Shown in pieces: positions 58,750-64,000 of a stretch of DNA of 64,000 bases. Position 1 is the stretch's first letter. Every line of letters starts with the position of its first letter. Origin of the DNA: Cristatella mucedo (taxonomy: Eukaryota > Bryozoa > Phylactolaemata > Cristatellidae); assembly GCA_009760855.2 (NCBI GenBank), contig WPIO01000106.1, positions 573,501 through 637,500 of the forward strand, read 5' to 3'. The translations under genes were made by a program, and so were the position numbers. Under the pieces are notes generated by a model. It worked only from the letters and a program-made list of their open reading frames with translations, made no database searches and was not told the origin of the DNA.

Positions 58750-61125
58750 AGAGATCTGCGGCTTCTTAATCGTCGTGTCTCAGCCGATACTGTTGCCCAC
58801 GTTTGGCTCTAAAACTGTTGGCTACTGCAATCTGGTTTTCCTTTTTACGTCTCTACTGGCATCAAAGGAAAGAGTTCGGCGGTAGTGCCGCTGCTCCTCG
58901 AATTAAGCTGGAGCTGCTACCGCGAGATCCGACCGAAGTCCTTTTTCGCCTGCTTTCTCTCTGCTACCCAGAGTCGTCGGTTAGACTAGTATGCTAGTCT
59001 TTGCGAGTCACTCTGGATCGCATGCAACACCACGCGAGCAACGTCGCACGAATCGGTCCGAGCAGCCGTGCATGCGCTGTACACACTTCCGGTCCAAATT
59101 CCTTTTCGGCTCAATAGGAAAGCAGCAGCCGGCGGTTCCAACCGGGGTCTCCGTGTCTCAACGAAAACAAATCGGCGAAAGCACGTCAGCAGCAATGACT
59201 CGGCTCCTCGTTGCAAGTGACGATCCGCATAAGGCGGAGGAGCCACAATCGGTGCTTTCCCTGTGACCTTCACCTAGCAGCCGCACCCTATCGCTACCCT
59301 CACGGTCCTTGACAAAGGAGGAAAGCGGCTGCTCAGGCGAATCACGTGATCGTGCTTCCTTTACAGCATTCGTAACGTGCTAAGAGAAATTAAGATTAAG
59401 ATTGAGTTCCAAGACTAAGATTAAGTTCTCCAAGCACGCTCTACAAATAGAGGGCGCCTCGTCGGTTGGATTGGGGGCGGTCGTTAAGATGCCTGCTTTC
59501 GGCGCCCAAGACCCAGTTCAACCTTTGTCGCAGGAAACCCGGCTGAAAGCCGCGAGGCCTCGCTCTCGATTCCAGGCAAGCCCGGCTGTTGTCTCGGCCT
59601 TGGACAAAATTAATTAATTGAATACGGTCGCCAGACTCGACAGGCTTATTTAAATTGGGGGGAGAGCCTTGGCGGCTATTATCCAGCATTCGACGGGCAA
59701 TACATGGCTTCTGGTCATCTGCAGGACTTGAACGGCTGGCCTGGATTGTGAAGTAAGAGCAACACTACATTCCTGGGCTCAGAGTGCCTCAGCGTGGCCA
59801 GAGGGAAATGTGCAGATGTGCTGATTGCACGGCTTCATTTTTTTATGCAAGCTGGGAAGGGCCGTTGCAGCTAGCGGGCTGTCTACTTGAAGGGCTCCGA
59901 CCATCCGAGGGTTTTGATCACGACACGAGTCGCGACGTGCCAGCACGCTACCTACCGCTGCGCTGAATCGTGCCTCACAGGTTTCACCTACTTAACTTGA
60001 AGCCAGCTTCGGTCAAAGACGACAGTAGCCGTTTTTCGTGGGGTGGGGGCGTGGTGTGAGAGGCACCAAGCCACTAGAATAGGAGAACTCTTTGCTCATG
60101 TACCGGTCCCCAGCTACGACTTGCGCACTCGTAGCCAAATCAAGCCTGCGAGGGAAGCAGACCTTGACCATGCCACAAGCAGCCAACCGCAAGAAGGCTG
60201 GATGTGTGTTTCGGGCTGCTTGCCGCCCGACAGATACAATCCTTGGGCTCGACCGAAGGGGCCAATCGGCGACCGAGCTCGCCCTTTGGCACCATTCGGC
60301 CCTCTTCGACCACAGCAACGACTCATTGGCTGCCAAAAGCTTCTATTTACGGCAATAATAGAGCTTGTTCCCTCTTGATTTGACTCTTTAACAGTGGATA
60401 GCCGGGAAATGTGTCAGTACATTTACCCGAGTCTTTATTTTACTTGGCTGCATTTCATAAGAAAAACACGCTAGAAACGCAATCCGAAGTTACGACGGTT
60501 ATTTCCACATAATGCGATAGCGTCAATAAAGATTATGCAAACCAGAGCTAACCCGGAAGTAAACCGCAGCAACATATCTACAAATAAGAAATCTAGCAGC
60601 TATCACTTTGCTTGCAGCTGGCAATAAAGAATCGCCTGAAGCAGGACTCGAACCCTCGACTCGAACCGCGTAGCCAAGAGCGAGCCCTCGGCCTTAGACG
60701 AAGGCCTGGGACGAAGCTCCAGCATATCTCCAGCATATCGTTATCATAGCTTAGGTCTCGAGCGCCTCCATTAGTGGTTCGCGTTTGTGTCTGCAGTAAG
60801 GCACAACACACAGCTCGTGTGAGGTCGGCAGTTCTCCCTTCCCCCGATGTATGTCATCTCAACTCGAGGTCCCGGCTGCATGTGGCAAGTCACAAAACAC
60901 TTTTACCTTTTAGAGTCAGCTATTGGATCTCTGTCAGAAAGTTCCTCGTGCTTCAATTAATGGCCCTTGTCATACTCGCCTTTCCAGTAGAGTAGAACCA
61001 GCACAAACGTCTGACGCGGTCAAGCTTCCCGTGTGCGTGACACGTCATGTGAGCTCCTTTTCATTTCTCGTAGCAACAGCAAAAAAAGTTGAGATGAGCC
61101 AACCGGTCCGGCTGAAAGATTTTGC
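58750..61125. other. intergenic stretch without recognised gene; repeat pieces
   Basis: Holds a short repeat tail at about 59385-59455, the second copy of the 51.8-kb repeat at about 60460-60600, and a reverse tRNA-like SINE head at about 60625-60720 (GGTTCGAGTCCTGC on -). No gene recognised. Confidence 0.5.
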
Positions 61126-61225
<100 letters not shown>

Positions 61226-61294
61226 AACCAAACAAAGTATTTATTCTCATCCCACTTATGTTTGCTCTTTGAGTATTTACCCGTTTATATACCC

Positions 61295-62190
61295 AGTCTC
61301 TCTCGCTCGCTCGCTCGCCGTCTCTCTCGCTCGCCGTCTCTCTCGCTCGCTCGCGTCTCTCTCGCTCGCTCGCTGTCTCTCGCTCGCTCGCTCGTCATCT
61401 CGCTCGCTCGCCGTCTCTCTCTCGCCTCTCGCTCGCTCGCTCGTCGCTCGCCGTCTCTCTCTCTCGCTCGCTCGCTCGCTCTCTCGCTCGCTCGCTCTCT
61501 CGCTCGCCGTCTCTCTCGCTCGCCGTCTCTCTCGCTCGCCGTCTCTCTCGCTCGCCGTCTCTCTCGCTCGCCGTCTCTCTCGCTCGCTCGCTCGCCGTCT
61601 CTCTCGCTCGCTCGCCGTCTCTCTCGCTCGCTCGCTCGCTCGCCGTCTCTCTCGCTCGCTCGCTCGCTCGCCGTCTCTCTCGCTCGCTCGCTCGCTCTCT
61701 CGTCTCTCGACTCGCTCGCTCGCTCGCTCGCTCTCGCCGTCTCTCTCGCTCGCTCGCCGTCTCTCTCGCTCGCTCGCCGTCTCCCTCGCCCTCTCTCTCG
61801 CTCGCTCGCTCGCTCGCCGCTCTCTCTCGCTCGCTCGCTCGCTCGCCGTCTCTCTCGCTCGCTCGCTCGCTCGCCGTCTCTCTCGCTCGCTCGCTCGCCG
61901 TCTCTCTCGCTCGCTCTCTCTCGCTCGCTCGCTCGCTCGCCGTCTCTCTCGCTCGCTCGCTCGCCGTCTCTCTCGCTCGCTCGCTCGCCGTCTCTCTCGC
62001 TCGCTCGCTCGCCGTCTCTCTCGCTCGCTCGCTCGCCGTCTCTCTCGCTCGCTCGCTCGCTCGCCGTCTCTCTCGCTCGCTCGCTCGCTCGCCGTCTCTC
62101 TCGCTCGCTCGCTCGCCGTCTCTCTCGCTCGCTCGCTCGCCGTCTCTCTCGCTCGCTCGCTCGCCGTCTCTCTCGCTCGCTCGCCGTCTC
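61295..62190. repeat. CTCG / CGTCTCT minisatellite, about 900 bp
   Basis: Tandem higher-order units of the form CTCTCTCGCTCGCTCGCTCGCCGT, with two to five CTCG repeats per unit. Open on both strands over nearly its full length because the motif has no stop codons. Confidence 0.98.
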
Positions 62191-62574
62191 AACAACCACA
62201 GATCCAAGTCCGCCCTGGGGAGGGAGAACGAAGGGGAGAGTGAGCAGAACAAAGGAGAGAGAGAGAGAGAGAAAAGAGAGAGGGAGGGAGGGAGGGAACC
62301 TGTGAGCTCCCTCGGTGAGAGCTACTATGCAGGCAGCCTGGCTGCAGATCGGCATTGCTGCTTATAACAGGCGTACACTAACAGGTGTGTTTGCACAGTC
62401 AGAGGGTCACGTATCTAACAGGTGTCTTCCTCGTCCACCTCACCCCTCCCCAACAGAATCGCAGCGTCAACAAGGACCTGGCCATATGGCCTATATCGAC
62501 CATTTGACAGTGCATTGATGGAGCAGTAGCAGTCGGCTGCTACGCGAATAGGAAATGAAGGACCGATAATTAAT

Positions 62575-62650
62575 ATGTCAAGAGCATAGCACCCTAAGAG
62601 AATTAAATCTCCTTGCTGGAGCTTCACGTGTGCTGCAAAGGAAGCATGTC
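62575..62650 (-). repeat. SINE tail piece
   Basis: Reads on - as GCAGCACACGTGAAGCTCCAGCAAGGAGATTTAATTCTCTTAGGGTGCTATGC. Confidence 0.55.
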
Positions 62651-62659
62651 TATTGGTTA

Positions 62660-63270
<611 letters not shown>

Positions 63271-63399
63271 GGCTGTAAGTGCCTTATTGCTCTGCATCTG
63301 CGAGAGCGAGTAGTGAGTTACATCAGTCGAGACGGGTTGTCACAAATGCACGGACCCCGGCAGCACCCTGCCCCGCCCCGCCCCCGCCCGGCTCACCAC

Positions 63400-63730
63400 T
63401 TGCCGAGCAGTGTCAGCCCGAGGCGAAAGAAGCATCGGTAGCGACGGCAGCCAGCGTCTGACCCCTGGATTGCGGTCGAGAGTGCCAGCTGGCCGACGAG
63501 GCGGGCGAAGTCAACCGGTGCCTTGCCGGTTTGCTCGCTCGGCCATTTCGTGTTTGCTGGCCTGCCGGAATTTACCCGCAAAAGACGCTACGGCCGGCGG
63601 GCAATCGCGGCTGCTCTTCCAGATCATGGCTTTCGAGAGCGGGGCCTTTTGAGAGCCGATGAAAGCCGCTGGCATCGAAAGCGAACCCGGCGCGGCCTGT
63701 GTAAGCAGCGCCAGCAGCCAGAGTGACACC
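63400..63730 (-). other. possible coding exons of an unrecognised - strand gene
   Basis: Two open segments with plausible splice sites on -: CTTACACAG|GCC (63705) to TTGCGG|GTAAAT, and an open segment ending GGCAAGTG|GTGAGC (about 63405). I recognise no family; the product would be A-P-G-S-L-S-M-P-A-A-F and so on. It may be chance in GC-rich DNA. The region continues past the window edge. Confidence 0.2.
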
Positions 63731-64000
63731 TCAGCGGGCGGCCTGCGGCGGCGGCCAGCGGCTCTGAATGGCGGATGCGTATATGTTTGTCATGGATCCG
63801 GCCGGATTTTGTGTACTCAGCAAATAGGCAACAAAGGCTGCACGAAGCGCGAACAGTCAGCACTCCGGCGAAGCCACCCGCTGGCCTGGCGGGCAGGGCC
63901 GTGCTCGGCAGTGGCTGCCATGCGGCAGGTTGAGGACACCGGCAGGCTGAGGCAGCAAGAATCACGGCGACAGCAGAACGACAAAATTGTCCCGGCTAAT

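Noticed and set aside
60013-60378. Overlapping 107- and 111-codon frames on opposite strands
   Set aside because: No recognised motif, no convincing splice sites, and equal openness on both strands.
61285-62355. Open frames of 460 (+) and 356 (-) codons
   Set aside because: They follow from a stop-free CTCG/CGTCTCT repeat; only Ser/Arg/Leu/Ala or Arg/Glu/Ser/Ala content, no conserved feature.

Overview
The window is nuclear DNA from an animal, most likely an invertebrate (protostome-like) bilaterian. It holds two spliced, conserved metazoan genes with GT-AG introns. The rest is CR1/L2-type LINE debris, tRNA-derived SINEs and very long dinucleotide microsatellites. I cannot resolve the phylum: the extended EGFR ectodomain fits protostomes, and the repeat content suggests a large, repeat-rich genome. 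All exon boundaries were read by eye from splice sites, reading phase and family similarity.

Layout. 1-2.3 kb: a decayed LINE on the + strand and repeat tails. About 2.7-11.3 kb, + strand: most of the mitochondrial ribosomal protein gene mRpL45 (six exons; the targeting-sequence end is not identified). Its introns carry several SINEs, all in the gene's orientation. 11.3-20.6 kb: no recognisable gene; LINE and SINE fragments, a 20-bp minisatellite, TA and CT tracts. 21.7-44.0 kb, - strand: a complete-looking EGFR/ErbB receptor tyrosine kinase gene (Egfr). I resolve it into 25 coding exons whose phases all agree, giving about 1557 codons. It has a signal peptide, L1, furin-like, L2, an enlarged second Cys-rich region, a transmembrane helix, an intact kinase and a tail with docking tyrosines. 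Its first exon lies at the edge of a CpG-rich block (about 44.0-45.3 kb) that is the likely promoter.

45.3-64 kb: no gene that I recognise. This part holds large simple-sequence arrays (GA, TA, ACAT, CTCG types), two inverted copies of a short DNA transposon (49.6-50.25 kb and 55.1-55.86 kb), other repeat pairs and LINE ends. An unassigned possible coding stretch lies near the right edge on the - strand.

The two genes are convergent (mRpL45 rightward, Egfr leftward), about 10 kb apart, and have no known functional link. The most distinctive points are a required GC-AG intron in the kinase domain, long GA/CT tracts about 30 nt from several Egfr 5' splice sites, perfect intronic hairpins in Egfr, TA microsatellites growing from SINE tails, and the inverted transposon pair.
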